A stretch of DNA of 64,000 bases from Dryocola boscaweniae (GCF_025215095.1 NZ_JALHAP010000079.1:1-64000), one strand, 5' to 3'; counted from the stretch's first letter, positions 21,812 through 31,811 are shown. A program made the numbers and translations. Notes: a model not told the origin generated them from the letters alone.

Positions 21812-22975
21812 TTAGCGTGCCGCTTCATAAATGCGGCGGCTTACGTCAAGAGTAATATCCTGATGCTCACCGAGCTGGGTCATGCCTTTCTCTTCAAGTT
21901 TGGCCAGCAGCGCGGGAATAGTGCTGCCGTCCAGGCCGTAAGCAGACAGGCGGGTTGGTACGCCCATTTGCTCGAAGAAGTTACGTGTCGCTTCAATGGC
22001 CGCATCGATTCGCTCTTCTTCACTGCCGCTGGTGATGTTCCACACGCGTTGTGCGTACTGCAGCAGTTTGTCGTGCTTCACCGCGCGTTTTTCATTCAGC
22101 AGCGAAGGCAGCACAACCGCCAGCGTCTGCGCGTGATCCAGGCCATGCATCGCGGTCAGTTCATGGCCCAGCATATGGGTTGCCCAGTCCTGCGGTACGC
22201 CTGCGCCAATCAGGCCGTTAAGCGCCTGAGTGGCGGCCCACATTACGTTTGCGCGCACGTCGTAGTTTTCTGGCTCTTTCAGGGCTTTCGGGCCGTCTTC
22301 AATCAGCGTCAGCAGAATGCCTTCTGCAAAACGATCCTGTACTTTAGCGTTTACCGACCAGGTGATGTACTGCTCAACGGTATGAACGAACGCGTCCACC
22401 ACGCCGTTGGCAACCTGGCGCGGTGGAAGCGTGTAGGTATAAACCGGATCGAGTACGGCGAAGACCGGCTGAACGTGCTCGGACATAAACGCCTGTTTGT
22501 CACCGGTAGCGCGACGAGAAACCACGGCGCCTTTGTTGGATTCAGAACCCGTTGCCGGCAGCGTCAGCACGGACCCCATCGGGATGGCGCTTTCAACGTC
22601 GTCGCCGCGAGTCAGAAGGATGTTCCATGGATCTTTTTCCTGCGGATAATTAGCCGCAGCGGCGATGAATTTAGTGCCGTCCAGAACGGAACCGCCGCCC
22701 ACAGCCAGCAGGAAAGTCACGTTCTCTTTACGAACCACTTCAACCGCTTTCATCAGCGTTTCGTAGGTCGGGTTTGGTTCGATGCCGCTGAACTCCAGCA
22801 CGCCCAGACCTTCCAGCGCAGTGTAAACCTGATCCAGCACGCCATTTTTCTTCACGCTGCCGCCGCCGTAGGTTATCAGCACGCGCGCTTTGGCTGGGAT
22901 CTGGGCGCGCAATTCAGCAATTGCGCCTTTACCAAACAGGATGCGGGTTGGGATATGTAGATTAAAATTGTTCAT
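21812..22975 (-). CDS. yqhD: NADPH-dependent aldehyde reductase YqhD (iron-type alcohol dehydrogenase family)
   Basis: Group III (iron-containing family) alcohol dehydrogenase of 387 residues, equal to E. coli YqhD. It reduces a wide range of toxic aldehydes such as acrolein, malondialdehyde and glyoxal, using NADPH. Visible features are the GGG-rich coenzyme loop (ITYGGGSVKKNG near residue 37, AVGGGSVLDGTKF near 93) and the metal ligands in VVDAFVHTVEQ and in GHELTAMHGLDHAQTLAV near residues 265-285. The yqhC regulator gene is divergent, 194 bases away, and the shared interval should hold the YqhC-responsive promoter. Confidence 0.96.
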   Translation of the reverse strand: MNNFNLHIPTRILFGKGAIAELRAQIPAKARVLITYGGGSVKKNGVLDQVYTALEGLGVLEFSGIEPNPTYETLMKAVEVVRKENVTFLLAVGGGSVLDGTKFIAAAANYPQEKDPWNILLTRGDDVESAIPMGSVLTLPATGSESNKGAVVSRRATGDKQAFMSEHVQPVFAVLDPVYTYTLPPRQVANGVVDAFVHTVEQYITWSVNAKVQDRFAEGILLTLIEDGPKALKEPENYDVRANVMWAATQALNGLIGAGVPQDWATHMLGHELTAMHGLDHAQTLAVVLPSLLNEKRAVKHDKLLQYAQRVWNITSGSEEERIDAAIEATRNFFEQMGVPTRLSAYGLDGSTIPALLAKLEEKGMTQLGEHQDITLDVSRRIYEAAR

Positions 22976-23169
22976 TATTAGTTTCCCGTTGAGTGGGTGA
23001 AAACAGACATTGCTTAGCGCTTTTTGATGGAGTTCATTGTCGGCTTATGGGGGCTATCTCTCAATGCATATTCCTGCCTTTGTCTTGCCCATTTCTCCAG
23101 AAGGCTGGAGAAAAAACCGCTTTCGTCGCACACTGTCATTGCTAAAAAAGCCTTATGGAGCGCACGAAG

Positions 23170-24060
23170 ATGAACCGGAAAACGATTTGCCAGCAGCTCA
23201 CGCAAAAAATTAATCGTTTGATGCAAAATGAAAATGATGCGCTTCAGGCGCTTCCTAATGTTCGTCTGCTGTACGGCGCCAGGCCCAATGCCAGAACGCC
23301 GGTGATGTATGAACCGGGGATCGTGATTCTCTTTTCCGGCCATAAAACGGGCTATATCAACGATCGCGTGTTTCGCTACGACGCCAACGAATATCTTCTG
23401 CTCACCGTACCTTTACCTTTCGAATGTGAAACTTTCGCGACGCCGGAGGTGCCGCTGGCGGGAATGCGCATCAACATCGATATCTTGCAGCTTCAGGATC
23501 TGTTGATGGATATTGGCGAAGACGATCTCTTCCATCCGCAGGCTTGTTCTACCGGCATTAACTCCGCCGAACTTTCTGAGGAAATCCTCTGCGCGGTGGA
23601 GCGTCTGTTAGATGTGCTGGAACGCCCGCTGGACGCGCGAATTCTTGGCAAACAGATTATCCGCGAAATTCTCTATCACATTCTTACCGGCCCGCGAGGC
23701 GGCGCTTTGCTGGCGCTGGTCAGCCGCCAGACGCATTTCAGCCTGATAAGCCGTGTGCTCAGGCGCATTGAAACGCAGTACACCGAGAGCCTGTCCGTCG
23801 ATCAGCTTGCCGCTGAGGCGAACATGAGCGTCTCGGCGTTTCACCATAACTTCAAATCCGTCACCAGCACCTCGCCGCTGCAATATCTGAAAAGTTATCG
23901 ACTGCATAAGGCGCGTATGCTGATTTTGCACGACGGGCTAAAAGCGAGTACCGCAGCGGTACGGGTGGGATACGAAAGCGCATCGCAGTTTAGCCGCGAA
24001 TTTAAACGCTATTTTGGCGTCACGCCGGGTGAGGATGTCGCGCGTATGCGCACAATGTAA
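23170..24060 (+). CDS. yqhC: AraC-family transcriptional activator YqhC
   Basis: Activator of yqhD-dkgA that responds to reactive aldehydes. The N-terminal AraC-type effector domain occupies residues about 20-175. The C-terminal double helix-turn-helix is seen as [20 protein letters not shown] and then [20 protein letters not shown], the standard AraC signature. I prefer the ATG at 23170 (GGAG 9 bases upstream) over one 5 codons earlier; either is possible. The gene diverges from yqhD and faces the converging yghB. The 296-residue product is shorter than some E. coli annotations, probably because of start choice. Confidence 0.92.
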   Translation: MNRKTICQQLTQKINRLMQNENDALQALPNVRLLYGARPNARTPVMYEPGIVILFSGHKTGYINDRVFRYDANEYLLLTVPLPFECETFATPEVPLAGMRINIDILQLQDLLMDIGEDDLFHPQACSTGINSAELSEEILCAVERLLDVLERPLDARILGKQIIREILYHILTGPRGGALLALVSRQTHFSLISRVLRRIETQYTESLSVDQLAAEANMSVSAFHHNFKSVTSTSPLQYLKSYRLHKARMLILHDGLKASTAAVRVGYESASQFSREFKRYFGVTPGEDVARMRTM

Positions 24061-24063
24061 AAA

Positions 24064-24092
24064 CCCCGGCGCGAATGGCCGGGGCTGTGGAA
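24064..24092. terminator. Terminator between yqhC and yghB
   Basis: CCCCGGC...GCCGGGG stem between the convergent stop codons. On the minus strand it runs into GGGGTTTTTT, making it a proper terminator for yghB. It also follows the yqhC stop directly. Confidence 0.8.
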
Positions 24093-24096
24093 TTAC

Positions 24097-24756
24097 TCAG
24101 GCGAGCCTAACTTTTTTTTTGAGCACCACGAACAGTGTGCCGACCAAACCGGCAACCAGCAGGGCGATGGGCAGGATCATCAGGAAGGTCATCACCTGAT
24201 CTTCATGGCGTTTCACAAAGGGGATCATACTCAGCGCATAGCCAAAGCTTGTCACCACGCCGACCCATAGCAGAGCGCTTAGCCAGTTAAAGAACTGGAA
24301 GCGGCGATTGCTGAGGCCGGAAATGCCCGCCATGGTTGGCAGTAAAGTACGAACAAACGCCAGAAAACGACCCGCCAGTAGCGCCAGCAACCCATGCCTG
24401 TCGAACATATGCGTGGCCCTCTGGTGATACTGAGCGGGAAGCTGGCTTAGCCAGCCTCTCACCGTTTTGGTGTTGCCCAGCCAGCGGCCCTGCAAATAGC
24501 TCAGCCAGCAGCCGAGGCTCGCCGCCGTGGTTAAAATCACCATTGTCGGGACGAAATCCATTACCCCTTTTGCCACCAGCGCGCCCGCCAGCAGCAGCAG
24601 GCTGTCTCCCGGTAAAAACGAAGCCGGCAGCAACCCATTTTCCAGAAACAGCGTCGCAAACATGACGCAATAGACAACACCAATCACATGAGGGTCTGCC
24701 AGGGCGGCAAAGTCATGTTGCCAAAGCGCCTGGACGATATTTTGTATTACAGCCAT
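24097..24756 (-). CDS. yghB: DedA-family inner-membrane protein YghB
   Basis: DedA/VTT-family membrane protein of 219 residues, as in E. coli. DedA proteins are now linked to undecaprenyl-phosphate or phospholipid translocation; in E. coli, loss of YghB together with YqjA causes division and temperature defects. The family motifs are visible: [20 protein letters not shown] near residue 38 (E and FxPGD) and the [16 protein letters not shown] segment near residue 135 (membrane-embedded arginines). It ends in the usual basic tail KKKVRLA. AGGA lies 6 bases before the ATG. Confidence 0.94.
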   Translation of the reverse strand: MAVIQNIVQALWQHDFAALADPHVIGVVYCVMFATLFLENGLLPASFLPGDSLLLLAGALVAKGVMDFVPTMVILTTAASLGCWLSYLQGRWLGNTKTVRGWLSQLPAQYHQRATHMFDRHGLLALLAGRFLAFVRTLLPTMAGISGLSNRRFQFFNWLSALLWVGVVTSFGYALSMIPFVKRHEDQVMTFLMILPIALLVAGLVGTLFVVLKKKVRLA

Positions 24757-24830
24757 GGAAAATCCTGTGGAACCGCTTAGGTAGTACGCCTTAAATAAGA
24801 CGAACTTTATTTTAGAGACAGTGTAACGCT

Positions 24831-24862
24831 AAAAAGCCCACGGCACCTTGATCGCGGGCTCA
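24831..24862 (-). terminator. Terminator of metC
   Basis: On the minus strand GCCCGCG, ten bases, CGTGGGC, then TTTTTAG: a 7-bp stem with one G-T pair and a T-run, 57 bases after the metC stop. Confidence 0.75.
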
Positions 24863-24918
24863 ACAAATCACAGCGGCAAACAATTTCTTGTCCTTTCAGG
24901 CGCCCATATCTGGCAGCT

Positions 24919-26106
24919 TCAGGCTATGCGCTGGAAACCTGCATCAAGATCGGCCTGAAGATCGTCTACGTTTTCCAGCCCGATATGAACACGAACTAAA
25001 GTTCCGGAAAAATCTATCCCGCCTGCCGGGCGAATTTCCGCTAATTCCTCCGGCTGATTAGCAAGGATAAGCGATTCGTAGCCTCCCCAGGAATAGGCCA
25101 TGCTGAAATACTGGAAATGATTGAGATAGCGTTGCAGTTGTTCATCGTCTAAGCGTTTTTTCAACACGAAAGAGAACAATCCGCTGCTGCCTGTAAAGTC
25201 ACGTTTCCAGAATTCATGACCTTTGCTGCCGGGGAGCGCCGGATGGTTCACTCGTTCAACCAATGGATGTTCAGCCAACCATCCGGCAAGCTTTAAACTG
25301 CTTTCCTGATGCTGACGTAAACGCACGCTAAGGGTGCGCAATCCGCGGCTGGTCATGTAAGCCGTGTCGGCGTCCAGCATTTGGCCCATCAGATAAGAAT
25401 TCTCACGCAGCTTATCCCAGCAGCGCGCATTGGATACAGCGGTGCCTACCATCGCGTCGGAATGCCCAATCAGATATTTGGTGCCCGCCTGAATAGAGAT
25501 ATCGACGCCAAATTCCAGCGCTTTAAATAAAATGCCCGCCGACCAGGTGTTATCTATCATGATGATAGCTTCGGGCGCGACGCTGCGAACCGCCTTCACA
25601 ATCGCCGGTACGTCGTGAACTTCCATGGTGACGGAGCCCGGCGATTCAAGAAAAACAACTTTGGTATTGGGCTGCACAAGGTCTGCGATGGCTGCGCCAA
25701 TTAAAGGATCGAACCAGGTAGTGGTTACGCCAAGTTTAGCGAGAATTTTTGTGCAGAAATCCTGGCTGGGTTCGTAGGCGGTGCCGGTCATCAGCACGTT
25801 ATCGCCCTGTTCGACAAAAGCCAGAATCGCGTTTGCCACGGCGGCGGCGCCACAGGGGTAGAGTGCACAACCTGCTCCGCCTTCCAGTTCGCACATCGCT
25901 TCCTGCAAAGAGAAGTGGGTTAGGGTGCCGCGACGCCCATAAAATAATTCGCCTTTTGCCCGGTTGGCGGTGGCCTGCCTTTTGGCTTCTACGGTTTCAA
26001 AGACTAATGATGAAGCGCGTTGAATGACGCTGTTAACCGATCCCTGGGTGAATTTTTTGTCGCGCCCGGCGTTTATCAGTGCCGTTTCGATGTGCTTCGC
26101 TGCCAT
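24919..26106 (-). CDS. metC: Cystathionine beta-lyase MetC
   Basis: PLP enzyme that converts cystathionine to homocysteine, pyruvate and ammonia in methionine synthesis. The 395-residue protein matches E. coli MetC and shows the Cys/Met-metabolism PLP family motifs: [20 protein letters not shown], then the Schiff-base lysine in [12 protein letters not shown] near residue 210. GGGGTA stands about 9 bases before the ATG. Two tandem Met boxes lie 18-33 bases upstream of the ATG, so MetJ with S-adenosylmethionine should repress it. The exbBD operon diverges from it, as in E. coli. Confidence 0.96.
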   Translation of the reverse strand: MAAKHIETALINAGRDKKFTQGSVNSVIQRASSLVFETVEAKRQATANRAKGELFYGRRGTLTHFSLQEAMCELEGGAGCALYPCGAAAVANAILAFVEQGDNVLMTGTAYEPSQDFCTKILAKLGVTTTWFDPLIGAAIADLVQPNTKVVFLESPGSVTMEVHDVPAIVKAVRSVAPEAIIMIDNTWSAGILFKALEFGVDISIQAGTKYLIGHSDAMVGTAVSNARCWDKLRENSYLMGQMLDADTAYMTSRGLRTLSVRLRQHQESSLKLAGWLAEHPLVERVNHPALPGSKGHEFWKRDFTGSSGLFSFVLKKRLDDEQLQRYLNHFQYFSMAYSWGGYESLILANQPEELAEIRPAGGIDFSGTLVRVHIGLENVDDLQADLDAGFQRIA

Positions 26107-26123
26107 TTTTTGCTACCCCGTTT

Positions 26124-26139
26124 AAACGTCTGGATGTCT
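26124..26139 (-). promoter_or_regulatory. Two tandem Met boxes (MetJ operator) of metC
   Basis: Read on the minus strand, two adjacent 8-base units, AGACATCC and AGACGTTT, resemble the Met box AGACGTCT. Tandem pairs of this unit are what MetJ dimers need. They sit just upstream of metC. Confidence 0.8.
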
Positions 26140-26282
26140 AAACATAATTTATCATGGTTTACACAGCGTGCCGCATGCCGTTTCTTCAGGTTGACAAAAA
26201 AAGCTGAAAATTCGGCAGCCCCGCGGTTTTACTGCGTAAACGCAATGAATACACAGACAATTTCAGGCACTCTGCAAATACT

Positions 26283-26301
26283 AATGAGAACTACTATCAA
26301 T
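26283..26301 (+). promoter_or_regulatory. Fur box upstream of exbB
   Basis: AATGAGAACTACTATCAAT resembles the Fur box (GATAATGATAATCATTATC) and the known site at the E. coli exbB promoter. It sits about 65 bases before the exbB start, next to AT-rich -10-like sequence (TTGATATTATTAC), so iron repression is expected. Confidence 0.7.
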
Positions 26302-26363
26302 TCGATGTCGTTTTGATATTATTACGCTCAGATTTTGTATTATTTTCGCGGTGGAGAGTAAGA

Positions 26364-27104
26364 GTGACGAATAATTTGATGCAGACGGACCTCTCCGTCT
26401 GGGGCATGTATCAGCATGCCGACATCGTGGTAAAAATTGTGATGATCGGCCTGATTCTGGCCTCAGTCGTCACCTGGGCCATCTTCTTTAGTAAAAGCGT
26501 TGAACTGTTCACCCAGAAGCGCCGCCTTAAGCGTGAACAGCAGCAGCTCGGTAACGCCCGCTCTCTGGACGAAGCCTGCGAAATGGCTTCCGCCTTCGGT
26601 GTTAAAAGCCTCAGCACGGTATTAATTAACGAAGCTCAGAATGAGCTGGAACTGTCTGCCGGAAGTGAAGACAACGAAGGCATTAAAGAGCGTACCGGTT
26701 TCCGTCTGGAGCGGCGCGTAGCTGCGGTTGGCCGTCACATGGGCCGTGGCAATGGTTTTCTGGCCACCATCGGCGCTATCTCCCCATTTATCGGTCTGTT
26801 CGGCACGGTATGGGGCATTATGAATAGCTTCATCGGCATCGCTCAGTCGCAAACCACTAACCTTGCGGTTGTTGCGCCGGGTATCGCCGAAGCCTTGCTG
26901 GCAACGGCAATCGGTCTGGTTGCGGCAATCCCGGCGGTTGTTATCTACAACATTTTCGCCCGTGTGATTGGCGGTTACAAAGCCTCGCTGGGCGACGTAG
27001 CGGCACAGGTTCTGCTGCTGCAAAGCCGCGATCTGGATTTAGAAGCCAGTTCTCAGGCTCGTCCGGTTCCGGTTCGTACGGCTCAAAAACTGCGTGTGAG
27101 TTGA
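26364..27104 (+). CDS. exbB: TonB-complex proton channel subunit ExbB
   Basis: Pentameric inner-membrane channel protein that with ExbD and TonB couples the proton gradient to outer-membrane uptake of siderophores and vitamin B12. The 246-residue protein has three transmembrane segments, near 20-40, 130-155 (LATIGAISPFIGLFGTVWGI) and 175-200 (ALLATAIGLVAAIPAVVIYN), the MotA/TolQ/ExbB signature. I use the GTG at 26364, as in E. coli, because GGAG lies 7 bases upstream and the protein then aligns from TNNLMQTD. An ORF beginning 17 codons earlier covers the promoter region. exbD follows after 6 bases. Confidence 0.96.
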   Translation: MTNNLMQTDLSVWGMYQHADIVVKIVMIGLILASVVTWAIFFSKSVELFTQKRRLKREQQQLGNARSLDEACEMASAFGVKSLSTVLINEAQNELELSAGSEDNEGIKERTGFRLERRVAAVGRHMGRGNGFLATIGAISPFIGLFGTVWGIMNSFIGIAQSQTTNLAVVAPGIAEALLATAIGLVAAIPAVVIYNIFARVIGGYKASLGDVAAQVLLLQSRDLDLEASSQARPVPVRTAQKLRVS

Positions 27105-27110
27105 TAACTA

Positions 27111-27536
27111 ATGGCTATGCGTCTTAACGAAAATCTCGACGATAACGGTGAAATGCATGAAATTAACGTTACGCCGTTTATCGACGTAATGCTGGTTCTG
27201 CTGATCATCTTTATGGTGGCAGCGCCGCTGGCGACCGTGGACGTGAAGGTGAATCTTCCGGCGTCTTCCAGCCAACCGCAGCCGCGTCCGGAAAAACCGG
27301 TTTATCTGTCCGTTAAAGCCGACGACACGATGTTTGTGGGTAATGACCCGGTGACGAAAGAAAACATGATCAACGTAATTACCGCGGCCACTGAAGGTAA
27401 GAAAGACACCACGATTTTCTTCCGCGCGGATAAAACGGTGGATTACGAGACGATGATGAACGTAATGGATACCCTGCACCAGGCAGGATATCTGAAGATT
27501 GGGCTGGTAGGACAGGAAGTCACAAAAGCTCAGTAG
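27111..27536 (+). CDS. exbD: TonB-complex subunit ExbD
   Basis: A 141-residue partner of ExbB, the same length as in E. coli. There is one N-terminal transmembrane helix, INVTPFIDVMLVLLIIFMVA, with the essential protonatable aspartate at about residue 25, and a periplasmic domain for TonB contact. A Pro-rich link (PQPRPEKP) follows the helix. It starts 6 bases after exbB and ends at a strong terminator. Confidence 0.96.
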   Translation: MAMRLNENLDDNGEMHEINVTPFIDVMLVLLIIFMVAAPLATVDVKVNLPASSSQPQPRPEKPVYLSVKADDTMFVGNDPVTKENMINVITAATEGKKDTTIFFRADKTVDYETMMNVMDTLHQAGYLKIGLVGQEVTKAQ

Positions 27537-27554
27537 TAAGTCTCAGAAATGAAG

Positions 27555-27584
27555 ATGGCGTGGTATAAACCACGCCATTTTTTT
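27555..27584 (+). terminator. Terminator of exbBD
   Basis: ATGGCGTGGT / ACCACGCCAT, a perfect 10-bp stem with ATAA loop and seven Ts. Its T-run overlaps the last codon of the converging yghA. Confidence 0.9.
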
Positions 27585-28479
27585 AGCCCAAATGCTCGCC
27601 GCCGCACACACCGTGCACTTCCGCTGTAACGTAGCTTGACTCCTGACTTGCCAGATAAACATATATCGGCGCAAGCTCTGCCGGCTGCCCTGCACGTTTC
27701 ATTGGCGTCTGCTGGCCAAACTTCGGAATTTTTTCCTGAGTCTGACCGCCGGAAATCTGCAGCGCGGTCCAGATTGGTCCCGGCGCCACGACGTTAACCC
27801 GAATGCCTTTTTCCGCAACTTGCTTAGCCAGCCCGCGGCTGTAGTTCAGGATGGCGGCCTTGGTTGAAGCGTAATCCAGCAAATGCGGGCTTGGCTGATA
27901 AGCCTGAATTGACGAGGTGGTGATGATGCTGGCCCCAGGTTTCAAATGTGGCAGAGCCTCCTGCGTTATCCAGAAGAGGGCAAAAACGTTCACCGCATAA
28001 GTTTTCTGGAACTGCTCGCTGGTTAACCCGGCAATCTCTTCCACCGCCGTTTGTTTACCGGCCACGAGCGCCAGAATATCCAGTCCGCCAAGTTCTTTAA
28101 TGGCCTGTTGCACCAGGGAGCGAGCAAATTTTTCGTCGCTTAAATCGCCAGGAATCAGCACCGCTTTGCGGCCCGCCTCTTCAATTAAAACTTTTACCTG
28201 TTCGGCGTCTTCCTGCTCGGCGGGAAGATAGTTAATGACAACATCAGCGCCTTCACGCGCGTAAGCGATGGCGGCTGCACGACCAATGCCCGAATCGCCG
28301 CCGGTGACCAGCGCCTTACGATCCTTTAGTCGGCCGCTCCCGACATAGCTGCTTTCGCCGCAGTCAGGAACCGGGTCCATCTTCGCCTGAACCCCTGGAG
28401 CCGGTTGTTTCTGCTGCGGATACTCGCCGGTGTGATACTGGTTGCGCGGATCCTGAATTTTAGACTGGTGATTTGCCAT
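27583..28479 (-). CDS. yghA: Short-chain dehydrogenase/reductase YghA
   Basis: NAD(P)-dependent short-chain dehydrogenase of 298 residues (E. coli 294), with broad aldehyde or ketone reductase activity likely. The coenzyme motif [12 protein letters not shown] is near residue 55 and the catalytic Tyr-Lys pair is in [14 protein letters not shown] near residue 203, with the Ser in [10 protein letters not shown]. The N-terminal 45 residues ([12 protein letters not shown]) form the extended arm seen in this subfamily. I start at 28479 (MANHQSK, GGAG about 9 bases upstream); a start 9 codons earlier is not supported. The stop codon lies within the T-run of the exbBD terminator. Confidence 0.93.
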   Translation of the reverse strand: MANHQSKIQDPRNQYHTGEYPQQKQPAPGVQAKMDPVPDCGESSYVGSGRLKDRKALVTGGDSGIGRAAAIAYAREGADVVINYLPAEQEDAEQVKVLIEEAGRKAVLIPGDLSDEKFARSLVQQAIKELGGLDILALVAGKQTAVEEIAGLTSEQFQKTYAVNVFALFWITQEALPHLKPGASIITTSSIQAYQPSPHLLDYASTKAAILNYSRGLAKQVAEKGIRVNVVAPGPIWTALQISGGQTQEKIPKFGQQTPMKRAGQPAELAPIYVYLASQESSYVTAEVHGVCGGEHLG

Positions 28480-28742
28480 TAGTCGTTCTCCGTTTTGTTT
28501 ACACATCCTTAAAGCCTGGTTGTTTTTGCTGAAATGTCTAACCGTTCCAGTTTATTCCTGGTGCGAATGGCCGGTGGGAGGGGGGCTGCTTGCTGACTTA
28601 ATTCAAATTAAAGAAACAGAACGGAGTGATTATTTGTAACGCAGCAAAAAATTAACTTATTAACAATAAAGCATCTACGCTTTTTTATTAGGCGATAATA
28701 AAGCCGTGAAAATACCTGATAACAATAATCGTGGATGAAACA
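28480..28742. other. Intergenic region at the left edge of the accessory insertion
   Basis: About 260 bases between the diverging yghA and the chemotaxis receptor. The half near the receptor is AT-rich. I see no gene, no inverted repeat end and no duplicated target that would mark how the 28.7-32.4 kb block arrived. Confidence 0.5.
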
Positions 28743-30194
28743 ATGGCAACAATGACTTTTTTTCACACAGCAAAGAAGCAGCCCGAGATAGTCTCTTTTA
28801 ATCGAATTTATCAGCATGCTGACGTTTTAATGCTTGGGTTGGTATGGGGTTTATATGTCGTGGCAATTGGCGCGGGATGGGCCTATGAGTCGCTTCCTGT
28901 GGCGCTGATTGCTGGCGCGGTGCTTGCCGTAACGTCCAGTCTGATCAAGCTTTTTTTTCCAGGGAAGCTTATCACCCGGCTGTTCTATGCCTTTACATTA
29001 TTAGGTTTTGCAGCCTTATTAATTCAATTAGGAGAAGGGGAAACCGAATTTCACTTTGCGGTCTTTGTATTATTATCTGCGTTATTGGCCTACCGCGATT
29101 ATCGCCCAATATTAATGGGGGCGGCCACCGCAGCGGTACACCATATATTATTTAATTATCTGCAAGAGCAAGATTTGTTCGGCGTTATTTGCTTTATGCA
29201 TACCGGTTTTCATATGGTTTTCTTCCACGCTATTTTTGTCGTGGCGCAGAGTGCAATTCTTATTTACCTGGCCGTCAATATGGCCAATGACGCCCGTTCG
29301 GCGAGCGAAGTGGCACGGCTGGCCGCGCAAATTAATCGCGAAGCTGGCTGCCTGACGCTCACAAAAAGCGACAGGGAGAGTCACTCGCCTTTTGCGCAAA
29401 CCTTCAGCACTGCGCTTACGGCGATGCGCGATACGCTTAGCAAGGTCAGCGCAGGCGTAGCAGATGTTCTGAACGCCTCGGAAAGCATTATCGAACGCAA
29501 CGCCGCCCTTTCTAAACGTACAGATGAACAGGCAACGGCATTGGCTGTTGCGGCAAGCGCTATGGAGCAGCTCACCAGCGCCGCCGAACTCACTGACGAA
29601 AAGTCTCTGGAAGCGAAAATACTTGCCACGCGTACAGGTGAAATTGCCGTGCGGGGCGGCGAAAGTATCGATAAGGCGACGCACACTATGGAACAAATCC
29701 GCGATGAGTCACAGCGCATCAGCAATATCCTTGAGCTTATAGACGGCATCGCTTTCCAGACGAATATTCTTTCTTTGAACGCTTCTGTAGAAGCGGCAAG
29801 GGCGGGCGTGCACGGTAAAGGCTTTGCGGTTGTGGCTTCTGAGGTCCGCACGCTTGCGATGCGCTGCGAAAATGCAGCGAAAGATATTCGTCAGTTGATC
29901 GCTGTTTCCGTAGAGTGCACGCGTAATGGTTCCCTACAGGTTGAACATGCCGGGCAGACAATGAAGGAGGTTATCGCCTCTATCGGCACATTGTCGTATC
30001 TGGTGGAAGAACTGGCTGAGATGAGCAGCCGGCAAAGCGCCAATATTGCGCAAATGAATGAGAGCGTAGCCAGCATTGACGGCAGCGTACATGAAAATGT
30101 GGCGCACGTAGCCCAGACGGTACAGGCTGCGCGTCAGCAGCAGCGGCAGGCTGATGAATTGCAGCAGGCGATTTCGGTGTTCCGTTTGGCCTGA
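28743..30194 (+). CDS. Methyl-accepting chemotaxis protein with a multi-pass membrane sensor
   Basis: Chemoreceptor of 483 residues. The N-terminal half (about 25-185) is a bundle of about six membrane helices with no large periplasmic loop. It contains the pattern [19 protein letters not shown] followed by [12 protein letters not shown], a histidine-bearing membrane module I recall from other proteobacterial receptors and GGDEF proteins. There is no clear HAMP domain. The cytoplasmic coiled coil (about 215-480) carries the signalling tip [21 protein letters not shown], which contacts CheA and CheW. The last residues (VFRLA) do not resemble the CheR-binding pentapeptide NWETF. The ligand is unknown. 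It is absent at this place in E. coli. A GTG 4 codons upstream is an alternative start. Confidence 0.88.
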   Translation: MATMTFFHTAKKQPEIVSFNRIYQHADVLMLGLVWGLYVVAIGAGWAYESLPVALIAGAVLAVTSSLIKLFFPGKLITRLFYAFTLLGFAALLIQLGEGETEFHFAVFVLLSALLAYRDYRPILMGAATAAVHHILFNYLQEQDLFGVICFMHTGFHMVFFHAIFVVAQSAILIYLAVNMANDARSASEVARLAAQINREAGCLTLTKSDRESHSPFAQTFSTALTAMRDTLSKVSAGVADVLNASESIIERNAALSKRTDEQATALAVAASAMEQLTSAAELTDEKSLEAKILATRTGEIAVRGGESIDKATHTMEQIRDESQRISNILELIDGIAFQTNILSLNASVEAARAGVHGKGFAVVASEVRTLAMRCENAAKDIRQLIAVSVECTRNGSLQVEHAGQTMKEVIASIGTLSYLVEELAEMSSRQSANIAQMNESVASIDGSVHENVAHVAQTVQAARQQQRQADELQQAISVFRLA

Positions 30195-30275
30195 TTACAG
30201 CCAGAGAATGTCTGGCATTCCGGCAAAATTCCCCTATGTTAAAAGCGGCAGGTTCAACAGACATGAGGGGAATGG

Positions 30276-30992
30276 ATGAAAACCGCACGTCACGAGGAAC
30301 TGATTCAGCTCCTCGAACAATACGAAAATCTGACTACGCGGCAATTGGCGCGCCTGCTGGAGGTAAGCCTTGAAACGGTACGGCGCGACCTGGATTGTCT
30401 GCAAAAACAGGGCAAAATTATTCGTCAGCACGGACGCGCCAGACATATCAGCCGTGGCACCGGAGACAGCGGCGATCCCTTTATTGAGCGTCAGAAAAGC
30501 CATCTTCACAGTAAAGCTGCTATCGCTCGTCGTGCGTCAGACTGGGTGAGTGAAGGCATGGTTATCGCCCTGGACGCCAGTTCTACCTGTTGGTATCTGG
30601 CCCGTCTGCTGCCGGATATCCCTCTCACCGTGTTCACTAATAGCGAACGAATTTGCCAGCTACTGGCAAAGCGTGAACATATACAACTCATCAGCACCGG
30701 CGGCACGCTGCAGCGTAAGTACGCTTGTTACATCAATGCTCCGTTGGGCACGTTGCTCAAAAATATCGATATAGATTTATTCGCTTTCTCCTGCGAAGGG
30801 GTTGATGTCAACGGTACGCTGTGGGATACGCGTAGCTGGAACGCGGAATATAAAACGACGCTGCTTCGGCGCGCCGCCCAGTCTTTGCTATTAATCGACA
30901 AAAGCAAACTTGAGCGGGCAGGGGAGATCAGAATTGGCGATGTGGCGGATGTCACTGAAATTATTAGTGATTCTCATCACCATAACGGCTAG
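30276..30992 (+). CDS. DeoR-family regulator, FucR-like
   Basis: A 238-residue DeoR/GlpR regulator. The N-terminal helix-turn-helix is LTTRQLARLLEVSLETVRRD, followed by the sugar-phosphate isomerase-like effector domain. It resembles the E. coli fucose-operon activator FucR throughout, for example GMVIALDASSTCWYLARLLPD near residue 90 and AQSLLLIDKSKLERAGE near residue 205. It is not next to fuc genes or any sugar operon, so the name FucR is not justified. Its target may be the neighbouring chemoreceptor or a distant operon. The receptor gene ends 81 bases upstream on the same strand. No terminator is visible before the convergent gene at 31018. Confidence 0.82.
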   Translation: MKTARHEELIQLLEQYENLTTRQLARLLEVSLETVRRDLDCLQKQGKIIRQHGRARHISRGTGDSGDPFIERQKSHLHSKAAIARRASDWVSEGMVIALDASSTCWYLARLLPDIPLTVFTNSERICQLLAKREHIQLISTGGTLQRKYACYINAPLGTLLKNIDIDLFAFSCEGVDVNGTLWDTRSWNAEYKTTLLRRAAQSLLLIDKSKLERAGEIRIGDVADVTEIISDSHHHNG

Positions 30993-31017
30993 GCAATAGT
31001 TCATCCGCAGCGGTTGC

Positions 31018-31404
31018 TTATAAATTCGGCGTCTTATAGGTGCCTTCAATCAATTCGCGCGTGATAGATAAAGTCTGCGCTTCGCAGGTTTTTATCTCCT
31101 GATATTTTGCCTCAAGTCGCGATATTATCATCTGCTTTAAATGCGGCTGGCCGGCGATAATTTCACTTAATACCGCGCCGTAAACTTCTTCTTTAAATCT
31201 CATGGGATAGATCTGGCGGCGGTTTTTCCACTTAAGATCCACCAGGGCGGAGGTGATATCGGTAATTTCTTGGGTATATTGGGCGATATTTTCATTTCTC
31301 AATATAACCAGTGCGTTGATATTTTGCTTTAAGGTAAATTCAAGGTCATCTTCGCTGCCGTCAGCTTCTTTTACTGCGGACAAGGACAGGCTTAGTTCTG
31401 TCAT
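31018..31404 (-). CDS. Hypothetical protein, helical, 128 residues
   Basis: I do not recognise this protein. It is mostly charged and helical, with no signal peptide or membrane segment and no catalytic motif. One cysteine lies near residue 109. The real-gene evidence is a good ribosome site (GAGGAT 9 bases before the ATG), a tight 5-base gap after the gene at 31410, and codon use in keeping with the accessory block. The N-terminus SLSLSAVKEADGSEDDLEF and the segment TDITSALVDLKWKNRRQIYP are its most distinctive stretches. It is probably translated with its upstream neighbour, and the two may form a complex. Confidence 0.65.
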   Translation of the reverse strand: MTELSLSLSAVKEADGSEDDLEFTLKQNINALVILRNENIAQYTQEITDITSALVDLKWKNRRQIYPMRFKEEVYGAVLSEIIAGQPHLKQMIISRLEAKYQEIKTCEAQTLSITRELIEGTYKTPNL

Positions 31405-31409
31405 GGCTA

Positions 31410-31811
31410 TTAATCCTCAAAAGAATAAAATAACGGCCAGCTCTTTTCCTGGGTGAGCTGATTCAGCCAAATCTGTTCTTCTTTTAGCCTGATATCTGAC
31501 GTTTTTTCTTCTATCAACATCTGTAAATCGGCCGGGTTGAGCTTTTCTTGTTCGCATAGCTCGTTGATTACGGCGACCAGCGTTTGAATTTTCGCAGCGC
31601 AGAGCAGGCGTTCTTTAATATGCTTATCCGTTTCTTCCAGTAGCGTGTTTTTTGCAAGTCCTGCATAATGTTTGCCGCTAAGAATGGTTTTCTCAAGCGC
31701 TGAAAGTTTCTCCTGAACATGGCTGTTCGACTCACTGTTACTTGCGCTATCGCTATGGTCCTCCACGGTGGAAACCTGAAAGCGGCACGGCACAAAACTG
31801 TTGGGAAGCAC
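31410..31811 (-). CDS. Hypothetical protein, helical / coiled-coil-like, 133 residues
   Basis: Unrecognised. The start is a GTG at 31811 with AAGGA about 8 bases upstream. Residues 1-30 are Ser/Asn-rich (DHSDSASNSESNSH) and look disordered. Residues 32-125 are helical with regular Leu/Ile spacing that would suit a coiled coil. There is no signal peptide or membrane segment. It is immediately upstream of the gene ending at 31018 and diverges from the membrane-anchored protein at 31914. The shared 102-base interval should hold both promoters, so these three genes may be one functional unit. Confidence 0.62.
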   Translation of the reverse strand: MLPNSFVPCRFQVSTVEDHSDSASNSESNSHVQEKLSALEKTILSGKHYAGLAKNTLLEETDKHIKERLLCAAKIQTLVAVINELCEQEKLNPADLQMLIEEKTSDIRLKEEQIWLNQLTQEKSWPLFYSFED

